Numbered from the stretch's first letter, positions 32,004-40,868 are shown. The stretch: 64,000 nucleotides of DNA from Streptomyces noursei (GCF_016917755.1 NZ_CP070326.1:3534001-3598000), one strand, 5' to 3'. The notes: generated from the letters alone by a model not told the origin. Made by a program: numbers and translations.

Positions 32004-33293
32004 CTGTGGCTGGCCAAAGGTGGTCCAGCCGAGGACAAGCGCCCCGTTGTGCCCGCTGCTCGCACCGGAGGCCCGCCCGACCGGGTTGGCGCCGGCGCCC
32101 TTACCGCCCCCGCCGCCGTCCTTGCCGCTGCCGCCGGAGGCGTTGGTGCCGTTGGTGCCCATGGCGCCAGCGCAGGAGGTGAAGCTGCAGCTGCCGCCCT
32201 TTCCGGCGGTGCCACCGTTTCCGTTGGTGAAGCCCCAGCCGTAGCCGCCGCCACCACCGCCACCACCGCCCGCACCGCCGTCGCCACCGTGACCGCCCCT
32301 GAGCACCGCCAGGTCGGGGGTGGCCGTGGCCTCGCCGCCGAGGCCATCGGCGCCACTGTCGCCGCCGTTGCCTCCCGAGCCGCCGTTCTTGCCGCTCTTG
32401 CTGCCGCCCTTGGCTCCCGCACCACCATCCTTTCCGGCTGTGCCGAGGGCAGTCGGCTCGGCCACCTGATCGGTCAGGTTCGCCGGAGTACAGGTGGCCT
32501 TGGCGGTGCCGGCCGCGCCAGCTGCACCACCCTGGCCGCCCACACCCCCATCACCGCCTTCGGCAAGCCCATTGCCCAGCCAGCCGCCCTTGCCGCCGGC
32601 GCCGGGCTTACCGCCCAGACCACCGATGCCGCCGGGGGCCCGGACTTCCAGGGAGGCCGGCGAGTCGGCCTTGGTCTTGATCACGCTGGCCTCGCCCTCA
32701 CCGCCGGCTGTGCCCTCGCCGGTGGAGGCCAGGCCGTCGACGCCTTGCTCGCCCCTGCCGCCGTCAGCTTCGCCGCGCCCGCCCCGGCCGGGCTCGCCAC
32801 CGGGTGTGCCGGGCGCGCCTGCGGTGCCACCCCGGCCGATGGTGATGTTGAAGTCCAGCGTGGTCGGCTTGTCGAAGGTGTAGGTGCACTTGACGTACGT
32901 GCCGGCGGTCCCTCCTCCGCCACCACCGCCGGCCCCACCGCCACCACCGCCGCCACCACCGCCGGCACCGAAGTTCTCCAGGCCCGATCCTCCGCCCCCA
33001 CCGGCGCCACCCGCACCAGCGCCGGCCCCGCCGCCACCGCCGGCGCCGCCCCAGAGGAAGACCGTCAGGGTCTTCACGTCGGTGAGCAGCCATTCGCGTT
33101 GCCCGGCGGGGTAGAAGTACTCACAGTTCTTCTCGCCGCAGCGCAGGTCCTGCGGCGGCGCCGCGTCGGCCGGGCCAGCGAGGACGAGCGGCAGTAGCCC
33201 TGCGGCGAGAACTGTCGCCTTCCCGGTGGCGAACAGGCGTCGGCCCGTCGGCCGGGGTGGGAGTCCGGCTTCGGGCCTGCGGTAGATGCGCAT
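32001..33293 (-). CDS. Glycine-rich secreted protein (PE_PGRS-like composition)
   Basis: The 430-residue precursor has a signal peptide (KATVLAAGLLPLVLAGPADA, cut near residue 39). Then come a short CGEKNCEYFYPAGQREWLLT region and almost 300 residues of GGAGG/GGxGG tracts with acidic and Lys-containing islands. Interspersed non-Gly blocks include YVKCTYTFDKPTTLDFNITIG and CSFTSCAGAM; cysteines are sparse. It ends HNGALVLGWTTFGQPQ. The sequence looks like a cell-wall-associated glycine-rich protein; a bacterial glycine-rich beta-helix (IgG-binding PGRS-like) fold is possible. Its stop falls in the 139-bp repeat, so the C-terminus may have been set by a recombination event. Confidence 0.75.
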   Translation of the reverse strand: MRIYRRPEAGLPPRPTGRRLFATGKATVLAAGLLPLVLAGPADAAPPQDLRCGEKNCEYFYPAGQREWLLTDVKTLTVFLWGGAGGGGGAGAGAGGAGGGGGSGLENFGAGGGGGGGGGGAGGGGGGGTAGTYVKCTYTFDKPTTLDFNITIGRGGTAGAPGTPGGEPGRGGRGEADGGRGEQGVDGLASTGEGTAGGEGEASVIKTKADSPASLEVRAPGGIGGLGGKPGAGGKGGWLGNGLAEGGDGGVGGQGGAAGAAGTAKATCTPANLTDQVAEPTALGTAGKDGGAGAKGGSKSGKNGGSGGNGGDSGADGLGGEATATPDLAVLRGGHGGDGGAGGGGGGGGGYGWGFTNGNGGTAGKGGSCSFTSCAGAMGTNGTNASGGSGKDGGGGGKGAGANPVGRASGASSGHNGALVLGWTTFGQPQ

Positions 33294-34039
33294 GAAAACC
33301 CCTATGGAGAACGGAAGTTGGGGTGACGTTCGTGCTCCCCAATCGCCTCGCATAGCTGCCCGCGCCGCACGTAGCCACTCACCGCACCACCCGCACGAGC
33401 GATGACAGAACAAGCCATGTTCCGCCCTGCGCGACCGCATGTCGCAGACGTCGTTCAAAGCCGTCGCAGCGCCGATGGCTGGGGCTGCACCCTGACCTGG
33501 ATGGAGAACGCAGGCCCCCTCGTCGACATGTACGGCCAGACAGGTGCTGCAGAGCAGGCCAAGGGGCTGAAGCTGGAGGCCAACCGGAATACGTCAGAAG
33601 CATGCCGCAGGGCCGCCGTTGCCTGATTGCGTGTCTGTCCGCGCGCGACTACACCGCCGGGCATGCCCCAGCCGAGCGGCTGTGTGTGGACTACCTCCCT
33701 CCACGACACCGGATTACCGGCCACCGGTCTGGACGGTCGGACGCGTTCCCGAATCGGTGCGCGAGGCAATCGCACAACGACACGCGGGAGTTGGACGGGA
33801 CGGGGACCGGCAGGCAAGACCGGAACAACAGGGCCTCCATGGTGCTCGTGTCGGTGTTGCAACCCCGAGCTACCAAGGGGCCCTGTTCTCGTGCGTCCAC
33901 CCGGTCGAGATCACCCGTCCAGGGACCCTGTTCCATCAGAACCGTCCTCATGATCGATAGAGATACGGCTTCTTAGTAGGGTCGGGGACTGGCGCGGTGG
34001 CTTTCCGCTCCGGCCCGCAGCCCGCAGCCCGCAGCCCAG
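33294..34039. other. 746 bases without a supported gene, holding the second long repeat
   Basis: Short open frames exist on both strands but show neither a good start nor typical codon use. The right-hand copy of the 139-bp repeat occupies 33837-33975. The rest looks like decayed sequence. Confidence 0.5.
33837..33975. repeat. 139-bp direct repeat, right copy
   Basis: Same orientation as the copy at 31865-32003, three mismatches, no gaps. The two enclose about 1.8 kb including the glycine-rich secreted protein gene. Confidence 0.9.
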
Positions 34040-34609
34040 CTTGACCAACAGCTCGCGACCAGCGAGAGACCGCAGGAATTCGAGCAGATCAACCACGCTC
34101 CACGCCACGCCGCCGTCCGCTCCAGGCGCCGTTGCCTGCATCGTGGCCTGCTGCTGGTCCTGCACCGTGGCCACCCGGATGCGCGCCACTTCCTCGGCAG
34201 CCGTCAGCTGCTGCGGCTTGCCCGTCGTGCGGTCCACCGGCAGCCGCGCCCCCGCCAGCCCGATGATCGGCGTCCCCGTCGTCGCCGACGCCGCCGCACT
34301 GTCCGAATCGGTAGCCGCCAGCTCATCCAGGCCCTGGAGCACCTTCGCGACAACCGGCTGCCCCCAGTGCTCCCCGCCGTGCGGAATCGTGTTCGCGATA
34401 TGCACCACCGGCACGAAGTCGATCCACCAGTCCAGCCGGTTCAGCTCCGTGCCATCAGGCCGCACCCGGAAGGCGGCCTTGTCCATCGGCAACCCGTTCA
34501 GCGTCTGCCCCCGCCCCAGGTCCTCCGGCAGCCACTCCGCGTCCGTCAGGAAGCACGTCATCCGCGACGGCCGTCCCGACTCCCACGGGTACTCCCGCTG
34601 AGCCACCAA
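34040..34609 (-). pseudogene. Phage portal-protein-like fragment
   Basis: The translation contains WLPEDLGRGQTLNG, WWIDFVPVVHIANTIP, EHWGQPVVAKVLQGLDEL, ATDSDSAAASATTGTPIIGL and RIRVATVQ. These are the order and spacing seen in portal/capsid-associated proteins of actinophages (helical stem plus 'ASATTG' motif). Both ends lack homologous sequence and a start, so it is a fragment of a lost prophage. The frame is still open over the fragment. Confidence 0.55.
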
Positions 34610-34611
34610 CT

Positions 34612-34692
34612 GAGGCCGCCCACAAAGAACTACTCGAAGACCTGCGGACCATCCAGATGGCGTGCCAACGCAGGATTGACGATGTCGCCTAA
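34612..34692 (+). pseudogene. C-terminal scrap of an unknown gene
   Basis: A frame ending EAAHKELLEDLRTIQMACQR and then RIDDVA plus stop looks like a genuine protein end (helical, charged). It begins abruptly where the portal-like fragment of the other strand starts, suggesting a recombination junction at about 34610. Confidence 0.35.
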
Positions 34693-34903
34693 GGCGTGTC
34701 CGACGGGCCCTCTGCCCCCAGGGCTGCCACTTCCCTGGGATGGGCTCGGTGCCTTGTTCGCATGCCATCCCATCCATCGGCGTCGCGTCGCTCAGTGGAG
34801 CGGCCGAATCACATACTGCAGCGGCAGGGGCAAGGTGCGCTCGCGGATGTGGCAGAGCAGCATAGGAGTCACTCACCCGCGCCTGCGGAGAGGAGGTGCC
34901 GCC

Positions 34904-34963
34904 ATGTCCGAGCGCATCGTGATCCATCACGGCCGGTACGAGCACTACGACGGCGACGAGTAG
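34904..34963 (+). CDS. 19-residue micro-ORF with strong ribosome site
   Basis: The ORF encodes MSERIVIHHGRYEHYDGDE. It has a near-ideal GAGAGGAGGTG ribosome site (spacing 6-8 nt), and a perfect 12-bp stem-loop begins 12 nt after the stop. The peptide is rich in His, Tyr and acid residues. It could be a regulatory leader peptide, a small stand-alone peptide or a modified-peptide precursor lacking recognisable enzymes nearby. Such a compact start-stop-terminator layout is not expected by chance in decayed sequence. Confidence 0.5.
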   Translation: MSERIVIHHGRYEHYDGDE

Positions 34964-34975
34964 CGAACGCACCAC

Positions 34976-35005
34976 TCTGGGCGCGGAAGCCCGTCCGCGC
35001 CCAGA
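34976..35005 (+). terminator. Perfect 12-bp hairpin downstream of the micro-ORF
   Basis: TCTGGGCGCGGA (34976-34987), loop AGCCCG, then TCCGCGCCCAGA (34994-35005). There is no U-run, as usual in Streptomyces terminators. Confidence 0.7.
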
Positions 35006-35069
35006 GCGACCCGTCGGACGAATCCCAGGGGTAGGGGCTGTTCCGCCGTCCACATCCGATTACCGTCGA

Positions 35070-35471
35070 CCGGACAACCGCCAATGCCTTGTTGGAGAGA
35101 TTCTGACTTCGCGTCAAGGGCCGCTTCCGGGCGGCCTTGCAGCCGGTGATCACCGCGGGGTCGGTGTCCGGTCCGCTGTCGTCGAGGCCGACGACCCCCC
35201 GGTCGGCGATGGCACCGAGACCGGCCGCCCGCAGGTGGGCGGTGAGTTTGTCGTGGCGGCAGGTGGTGATCTCGGTGGTGCGGTGCACCCCGTTCCCGCC
35301 GGCCAGATCGCCGGGCCGCTGGTCACAGCGCGGGACCGCCAGCACGATGGTGGCGATCTTCCCGGCGGGCAGCGCCCGCCACCGGGAGTCGATCTTCTTC
35401 AGATGGCCGCGCATCAGGTCGGCGAGATAGTTCAAGGTGGCGCTCGACAGCGGCAGGCGGGCGGTGTGGAC
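35070..35471 (-). pseudogene. IS5-family transposase remnant with internal deletion
   Basis: From the GTG at 35471 the frame reads HTARLPLSSATLNYLADLMR, then KKIDSRWRALPAGKIATIVLA, the N-terminal HTH region of a Streptomyces IS5-type transposase. It later jumps to GLDDSGPDTDPAVITGCKAA and RPLTRSQNLSNKALAVVRS, the C-terminal conserved block. The DDE core between them is missing, so it is dead. Confidence 0.65.
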
Positions 35472-35560
35472 AAGACCGTCAGGGCCCTCGGCTGTGTGGT
35501 TGCACTTCTTCACGCCCGGCTCAACTACCGTTGACCGCCTGCCAGTTAAGCCCCGCGTGG

Positions 35561-36031
35561 TCACGGACGTACGGTGAACTTCCCGTCGGGCCGCTTGTGC
35601 AGCCAGCCGCGGTCAGCGAGCTTGGCCATCTGCGCCCGCAACGGCTCCAGCTTGCCGCGCACCGGGGCGTCCAGGCCCAGCCGCTCGCCGACCGCCCTGA
35701 CCTGCATCGGGCCGTCGGCCGCCCGCACGATCGTCAGGATCTTGCGGTAATCGCCGGGCAACGCATCCTCGTCGGCCGCGTCGCTGCGGTGCGGTGCGGT
35801 GCGGTGCGGGATGAGCAGGACCGCCCGCCCGGCCACCTTCGCCGATACCGGATCGGCAGCCCCGGAGTCAGCCCGAGCCTGTTCAGCCTGCTCGGCCAGG
35901 CGGTTCAACGCCCACTCCGCGACCGCCAGTTCGTTCCGCTCGACCCGGACCTCGCGCAGCTGCTTGGTCAACTGCTCGGCAAGGGTGTCCAGTTCGCTCC
36001 GGCGCGCGGTGATCCACTGCCGCTCCTGCAT
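35561..36031 (-). CDS. Coiled-coil plus winged-HTH protein of unknown function
   Basis: The 156-residue protein has an N-terminal coiled coil (LDTLAEQLTKQLREVRVERN, ELAVAEWALNRLAEQAEQ). A short linker with VAGRAVLLIPH leads to a C-terminal winged-helix-like domain (ALPGDYRKILTIVRAADGPM, GERLGLDAPVRGKLEPLRAQ, then LADRGWLHKRPDGKFTVRP). The start is the ATG at 36031 with GGGAGG 11 nt upstream. I recall similar proteins beside insertion elements in Streptomyces. A TGCGG pentanucleotide repeat lies inside the coding sequence. It may be DNA-binding; targets unknown. Confidence 0.65.
   Translation of the reverse strand: MQERQWITARRSELDTLAEQLTKQLREVRVERNELAVAEWALNRLAEQAEQARADSGAADPVSAKVAGRAVLLIPHRTAPHRSDAADEDALPGDYRKILTIVRAADGPMQVRAVGERLGLDAPVRGKLEPLRAQMAKLADRGWLHKRPDGKFTVRP
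35785..35809. repeat. Five tandem TGCGG pentamers inside a coding sequence
   Basis: (TGCGG)5 encodes PHRTAPHRS-like residues in the winged-HTH gene. As the unit is five bases, gain or loss of a copy shifts the frame. Confidence 0.85.
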
Positions 36032-36162
36032 CTTCGCAGCCTCCCGCGATCTCATGGCGTGTCGAGCTGCTGACGGATCGTAGGCGGCGGTCGGCCGTGG
36101 GCGCAGCCGAACCCGGCAGACCACCGACACCGGACCTGCCCGATGATCTACGCCACGGTCAT

Positions 36163-36318
36163 CCGCCGCCGACCGGCGAGAGTGCCCGCATCGTCACTCA
36201 CACCAGACCCGTGACCTGCGATTTCACGATGCACGGGGCCCATAGGGGCATCAAGCGCGGGTACGTCTTCCTCGGCACCGTCACCGCCGCCGCACTCCTC
36301 ATCCGGCTCCGTTCGTGA
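36163..36318 (+). pseudogene. C-terminal scrap resembling a transposase end
   Basis: The frame ends CDFTMHGAHRGIKRGYVFLG then TVTAAALLIRLRS and stop, which I associate with Streptomyces transposase C-termini. No upstream remainder is present. It directly precedes IS copy 2. Confidence 0.35.
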
Positions 36319-36333
36319 TCGAAGAAACGGAAC

Positions 36334-37206
36334 CTAAGGCCGACCGGCAAATGGATCACATGAGGCGGCGTGCAGTGGGCGTCCGTCCCAGCGGTAGCGG
36401 GTGGTGGCTCGGCGGATCAGCCTGCGGAGTGTGACGAGCGCGGCGGCCAGGTGAAGGTAGAAATCCACGATGGTGCTGTTCTTCTCGGTGCAGCGCCGCA
36501 GCTTGCCGTATCCGTTCATCCACGAGTGCGTTCGTTCCACGACCCCTCGCTTGCCGGCCTGCATCGGGGCGGGCATGCCCTTGCGGGCGATCCCACCGGT
36601 GAAGCCCAACTCCACCAGCAGAATCCGGGACTTGTCGCTGTCGTAGCCCCTGTCGAGATTGGCGTTCACGTCGTCCGGCAGCGGGCCGACCTGGTCCATG
36701 GCCGCCTGAAGGGTAGGTCCGAGAAGTGGCGAGTCGTGGCGGTTGGCCCCCGCCGCGACTAGGCCGAGCGGGACGCCGCCCGCGTCAGTGGCGATCGACC
36801 GCTTCAGCCCCTGCTTCCCACGGTCCAGTGGGGACCGGCCCCCGCTCTGGCCTCCGCACGGGGCCTTGGTGATGCAGCCGTCCACGGACACCTCGGACAG
36901 TTCCAAGCCGATCACGCGGTCGTACGCCTCCAGGGCGAGGACGTGGACCGCTTCGGATATCCCGCGCTCAGCCCACTCTTTGACGCGTCGGCGGATGGTG
37001 CGGTCGGAGCATCCAGGGCTGGAGATCCGCTTATAGACCGAGCCGTGGACCAGCGCGAGCAGCACGTGCTCAAACACCGTCCGGTCGGGGACTCTGCGGC
37101 GGTGGCAGCCGAGCGGGTGGCCAGACGCAAACTCCTTCCGATCAGGTAGGAGAGCCACGAACTAGTCCCAGACGGGTTCGAAAAGGCAAGATGGCAACGC
37201 GGGCAC
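36334..37206 (-). pseudogene. IS5-family transposase interrupted by an amber codon
   Basis: From GTG 37206 the frame reads PALPSCLFEPVWD, then TAG (37162-37164) where copy 1 has Gln, then FVALLPDRKEF. The remaining 274 codons are open: CHRRRVPDRTVFEHVLLALV, VSVDGCITKAPCGGQSGG with the first Asp, DDVNANLDRGYDSDKSR and VERTHSWMNGYGKLRRC with the rest of the DDE set. Re-initiation at GTG 37158 could give an N-terminally shortened protein, but the HTH start would be lost. It probably no longer works, and copy 1 cannot supply transposase either. Confidence 0.75.
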
Positions 37207-37314
37207 GGCTGTCCTTCGTGATCACTGACAGTAGAGAACTCCGTGACCATGTGGACCTGTGACCGCTCTGATACCCGTCCTATCTCTCGGACGCCTCTTG
37301 CCGGTTGGTCTGAG
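36337..37314 (-). mobile_element. IS5-like element, copy 2 (near full length)
   Basis: The left end AGGCCGACCGGCAAATGGATCA is identical to copy 1; the right end TTGCCGGTTGGTCT (to about 37314) is a diverged inverted repeat. The left flank is TA but the right flank is GA, so the duplication has decayed. Length is about 0.98 kb with one transposase frame. Confidence 0.75.
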
Positions 37315-37410
37315 CCAAACGACTCACATTCGGATCGGCCGCGTGCGCCCAACCGCGCTGCCACGCAACGGGACTCCGACGACCGACAGCCCTGGTGGCG
37401 CCGGAAATGT

Positions 37411-38400
37411 TCACACAGGAGCTTGCTTCAGGGCGGGGGTCCACTTCGGGTCGTTGTCCGCCCAACGGACTTTATAGTCTCCGTGCGCTCCGACCTTCCG
37501 TTCCCCTCGGGGGTCGAAGAACCGGATGTACTCAGAGGTGTATCCGCCGGGGACGTCATTCTTGAGCACGGCGATCTCGCCGTTATCGGGATGCACGCTC
37601 AGGCCCTTGATCTCGGGGAGGTACTCGAACTTGGGAGAGACGTCCTCAATCCCCCCGGCGTCGAGATCGAATCTGAACACCCGGGCGTCCGTGGTGATGT
37701 AGAAGGATCGAGACCCCGGAATCGGCGTGATGTCGTGAGGTGACTCCCACCAGCCGTCGTATGCCCCCAACTGCTTCCATTCCTCGCGGTCGTACTTACT
37801 CGCGAGCTCCTTGAGCTGCTCGGGATAGGTGGGCACCTTGTGCTCGCCGACCTGCTTCAGGGGCTCCTGGGCTTCGGAGCCCAGGTACCTGTACGCCCGG
37901 AGCACACCGTGTCCGCCCGACTTCCTGGGGCTCCCGTGTCGGCCGAGGGCCCACAGAATCTCCGCGGTGTCATCCCAGAGAAGCCCGTGGGCATCGTCGA
38001 GCCTATGGGTCCAGTCGTCCTGTCCACTTCGGTGAACCCGGACTTCGTCGCCACCGGGAGACGCGCTGACAAGGCTCCAGTCCGGCAGCACTTCCACGGC
38101 GTGCGGCCCCCCGCCAGTCTTGACGATACGCAGGAGATCGCTGGGCTGATACGGGCGGTCGTGATAGCCGATCACCATGGCGAACCCGCCACCGGTCAGG
38201 ACGATGTACTCGTTCCCGTTTACGTCCTGACGCATCTTCGAGTCGTTCGGGCCATTGAATCCTGCGTATTCACCGCCCTTCTGGAACCGCGAGTCGACCT
38301 TGTGGTCGAACTCCCAGAGCCAATCGGAATCATCCATGTCATAGATCCGAACGGTGTCACCCGAAGCGAGAATACGACGCATGATCAATTTCCCATTCAT
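37411..38400 (-). CDS. DUF6528-like beta-propeller protein
   Basis: The protein has about 329 residues from the ATG at 38400 (ATG 38382, preceded by GGGAAA, is an alternative). Repeated beta blades are visible: IYDMDDSDWLWEFDH, YIVLTGGGFAMVIGY, GPHAVEVLPDWSLVSASPGG, AHGLLWDDTAEILWALGRHG and DITPIPGSRSFYITTDARVF. The 'PHAVEVLPDG-NVAVASS' and 'HGVLWDP..LLWALG' patterns fit the Streptomyces DUF6528 family. Those usually carry a signal peptide; none is seen here, so the protein is intracellular or its start is lost. GC is lower than in the core genes, which suggests acquisition. Confidence 0.6.
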   Translation of the reverse strand: MNGKLIMRRILASGDTVRIYDMDDSDWLWEFDHKVDSRFQKGGEYAGFNGPNDSKMRQDVNGNEYIVLTGGGFAMVIGYHDRPYQPSDLLRIVKTGGGPHAVEVLPDWSLVSASPGGDEVRVHRSGQDDWTHRLDDAHGLLWDDTAEILWALGRHGSPRKSGGHGVLRAYRYLGSEAQEPLKQVGEHKVPTYPEQLKELASKYDREEWKQLGAYDGWWESPHDITPIPGSRSFYITTDARVFRFDLDAGGIEDVSPKFEYLPEIKGLSVHPDNGEIAVLKNDVPGGYTSEYIRFFDPRGERKVGAHGDYKVRWADNDPKWTPALKQAPV

Positions 38401-38715
38401 CCGATGATCACCATTCCGGCCGAATTGCGCATCCAAGCCATCAAGGAGATGACGGTAAGTGGCGCAATCATCACCAAGTGTACGTAACTCCAATGGCAAC
38501 CGTGGTCAGTGACGGGCCGGCAGATGGCCTTTCGCAGCGGCCCGGCCGTCAGTCCTTGACCTCCCACAACCGCCATTTGCCGGTCGTACTAAGACCGGGC
38601 CTCCTGGTAGCTCGGCGATGCGAATCGGCGGAGTACCGGGAGGTCCTTGTCGTTGTTGTCCCGGCGCGGTGGGGCCGGCACCGCGCCGGGATGGTGAGGT
38701 TCGGTTGGTCCGGTC

Positions 38716-40446
38716 TCAGGTGTGGATCAGGATGAGGGGAGCGGTGTCGGTGGCGGGGGCGAGGGCGGGGGTGCCGGCGAAGGTGGCGGTGTACTGCCTG
38801 TGGCGTACTGCTTCCACGAAGGCGACCCGGCTGTGGCAGGTTGCGGTGCCGGTGCTGTCGGTGACCGCGGTGCACACGGTGTGGGTGCCGACGGTGAAGT
38901 TGATGGTTTGGCCTGGGGCGGGTTGTCCGGTGATGGTGTCGGTGAGTGTGGCGGAGAGGTCGAGGAAGATGTCCGGCGGGCCGGGCGGGGTGACGGAGGC
39001 CACGATCGGGTGGGCGGTGAGGTTGGTGGTGTCGGGGTCGTAGGTGTAGAGGTCGGCGGGGCTGGTGGCGCTGGTGCCGGCGGGCGTGGTCACCGTGACG
39101 TCCACGGTGCCGGTGCCGGCCGGAGCTGTCGCGGTGATCGAGGTGTCGTCGTTGACGGCGAAGGACGTGGCCGGGGTGGTGCCGAAGGTGACAGCGGTGG
39201 CGCCGAGCAGGTCGGTGCCGGTGATGGTGACGCTGGTGCCGCCGGAGGCGAATCCGTGAGTCGGGTTCAGGGCGGTGACGGTCGGGGCGGGCTCGTCGTA
39301 GGTGTAGAGGTCGGCGGGGCTGGTGGCGCTGGTGCCGGCGGGCGTGGTCACCGTGACGTCCACGGTGCCGTCGGTGTGTGCCGGGATCGTCGCCGTGACG
39401 GTGAAGTCGTTGGCGACGGTGACGTCGGTGGCGGGGGTCGTGCCGAAGGTGACGGCTTGGGTGCCGGCCAGGTGGGTGCCGGCGATCGTGATCGTTCCGC
39501 CGCCTGCTTCCGGGCCGTGGGTGGGGTTGAGTGCGGTGACGGTCGGCGGGGCGGTGGCCTCGGCGAGGCCGAACGGGGTGTTTCCGACGGCGACGGTGGC
39601 GGTGACGGTGTTCGTTGCCGTGTCGATGACGGAGACGGTGTTGGCGCCGGCGTTGCTGACGTAGGCGGTTGTGCCGGCCGGGTCGACCAGGACGGCGACC
39701 GGTGAGGCGCCGACCGCGATGGTGGCGGTGACGGTGTTGGTCGCGGTGTCGATCACTGCGACGCTGTTTGCGTTGGCGTCCGCCACGTAGACGTGGGTGC
39801 CGTCCGGGCTGATGGCGATGCCCTCCGGGCCGCTTCCCACGGGGATGAGCGTGGTGATGGTGTTCGTCGCGGTGTCGATGACGGACACGTTGTTGCTGTT
39901 GAAGTTGGCCGTGTAGGCGTGGGACCCGTCCGGGGTGATCGCGATGCCGGCCGGGGTCCTCGCGCTGGGACTGCTGATGGTGGCGGTGACGGTGTTCGTG
40001 GCGGTGTCGATCACCGACACGCTGCTGCCGACGAAGCACGCCACGTAGACGTGGGTGCCGTCCGGGGTCACCGCGATGCCGAACGGCTGGTTGCCGACCT
40101 GGACGGTGGCGGTGACCGTGTTCGTGCTCGTGTCGATGACGTCGACGCCGCCGATGCCCGGGCTGACGAAGCGGCCGACGTAGGCGTGGGCGCCGTCGGG
40201 GGAGAACGCCACCGGGTTCGGGAACCGGCCGACCGGGATGAGGGCGGTGACGGTGTTCGCGGCGGTGTCGATCACCGACACGGTGCTGTCCGCATCGTTG
40301 GTGACGTAGGCGTGGGCGCCGTCCGGGGAGACCGCTACCCCTTCGGGAAACCGGCCCACGGGGATGGTCGCGACGACCGTATCGGTCGTCGGATCAATCG
40401 CCGAGACCGAATTCCCCCGCAGATTGGCGACGTAGACCAAGGACAT
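38716..40446 (-). CDS. YVTN beta-propeller protein with two IPT/TIG domains
   Basis: The 576-residue protein starts at the ATG 40446 with GAGAGGTG upstream. Seven propeller blades of about 42 residues each carry 'VSVIDTATNTVTATIPVG...P.GIAVTPDGTHVYVA' (residues 1-300). Two IPT/TIG immunoglobulin-like domains follow (PTVTALNPTHG...GTSATSPADLYTYD, about 303-480), then a Big-like domain with a Cys pair (TVCTAVTDSTGTATC). Such proteins are normally surface or secreted, yet no signal peptide precedes MSLVYVANLRGN. In related Streptomyces this layout recurs without a signal, perhaps with non-classical export. Confidence 0.8.
   Translation of the reverse strand: MSLVYVANLRGNSVSAIDPTTDTVVATIPVGRFPEGVAVSPDGAHAYVTNDADSTVSVIDTAANTVTALIPVGRFPNPVAFSPDGAHAYVGRFVSPGIGGVDVIDTSTNTVTATVQVGNQPFGIAVTPDGTHVYVACFVGSSVSVIDTATNTVTATISSPSARTPAGIAITPDGSHAYTANFNSNNVSVIDTATNTITTLIPVGSGPEGIAISPDGTHVYVADANANSVAVIDTATNTVTATIAVGASPVAVLVDPAGTTAYVSNAGANTVSVIDTATNTVTATVAVGNTPFGLAEATAPPTVTALNPTHGPEAGGGTITIAGTHLAGTQAVTFGTTPATDVTVANDFTVTATIPAHTDGTVDVTVTTPAGTSATSPADLYTYDEPAPTVTALNPTHGFASGGTSVTITGTDLLGATAVTFGTTPATSFAVNDDTSITATAPAGTGTVDVTVTTPAGTSATSPADLYTYDPDTTNLTAHPIVASVTPPGPPDIFLDLSATLTDTITGQPAPGQTINFTVGTHTVCTAVTDSTGTATCHSRVAFVEAVRHRQYTATFAGTPALAPATDTAPLILIHT
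39055..39372. repeat. Two near-identical DNA segments encoding the IPT domain ends
   Basis: About 65 bases from GTAGGTGTAGAGGTCGGCGG through the GACGTCCACGGTGCC stretch occur at about 39039-39111 and again at 39297-39369. The identity at DNA level points to recent duplication or gene conversion between the two IPT domains. Confidence 0.75.
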
Positions 40447-40868
40447 CGATGACACCTCTCTGTGACACGGCGACCCGACGCCCCGGCATGGGTCGGCACC
40501 CCGATCGAGACGGTGGCCCCCAGTCTCCGGCGTGCCGTCACCTACCGGTCCGCACACGAAGTCGCCCCGTGGAAGACCTGGTTGGCCGACAAGCCGGCCT
40601 TAAGGCAGCGTTGCCTTCCGGCCTGCCGGCAAGAGAGTTCGCGGGATGCCTCGAATGCATCCCGTGCTGAGTTGTGACCATGGCTGAGGGCTGGCGAGGG
40701 CACGGACGTCCATCAGGAAGATTCCGGTGGGCCGGTCACGGTGGGCCGGTCTTGCTCGCCGCGAATATCATGCATGTTTCCGACCTTTCACCGTAAGAGG
40801 CCACTGCGGGGCGCAGGTGGATAAAATCGGGCATTCAGGGGGGACGGTGTGGGCGCGCGAGAAACGAA

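Noticed and set aside
32049..33197. 382-codon plus-strand frame opposite the glycine-rich protein
   Set aside because: Mirror of GGX codons (Ala/Thr/Val-rich). It has no signal or start site, whereas the minus strand has a clean signal peptide and stop.
36337..37314. IS copy 2 as an active insertion element
   Set aside because: In-frame amber codon early in the transposase, imperfect right inverted repeat and no matching target duplication.
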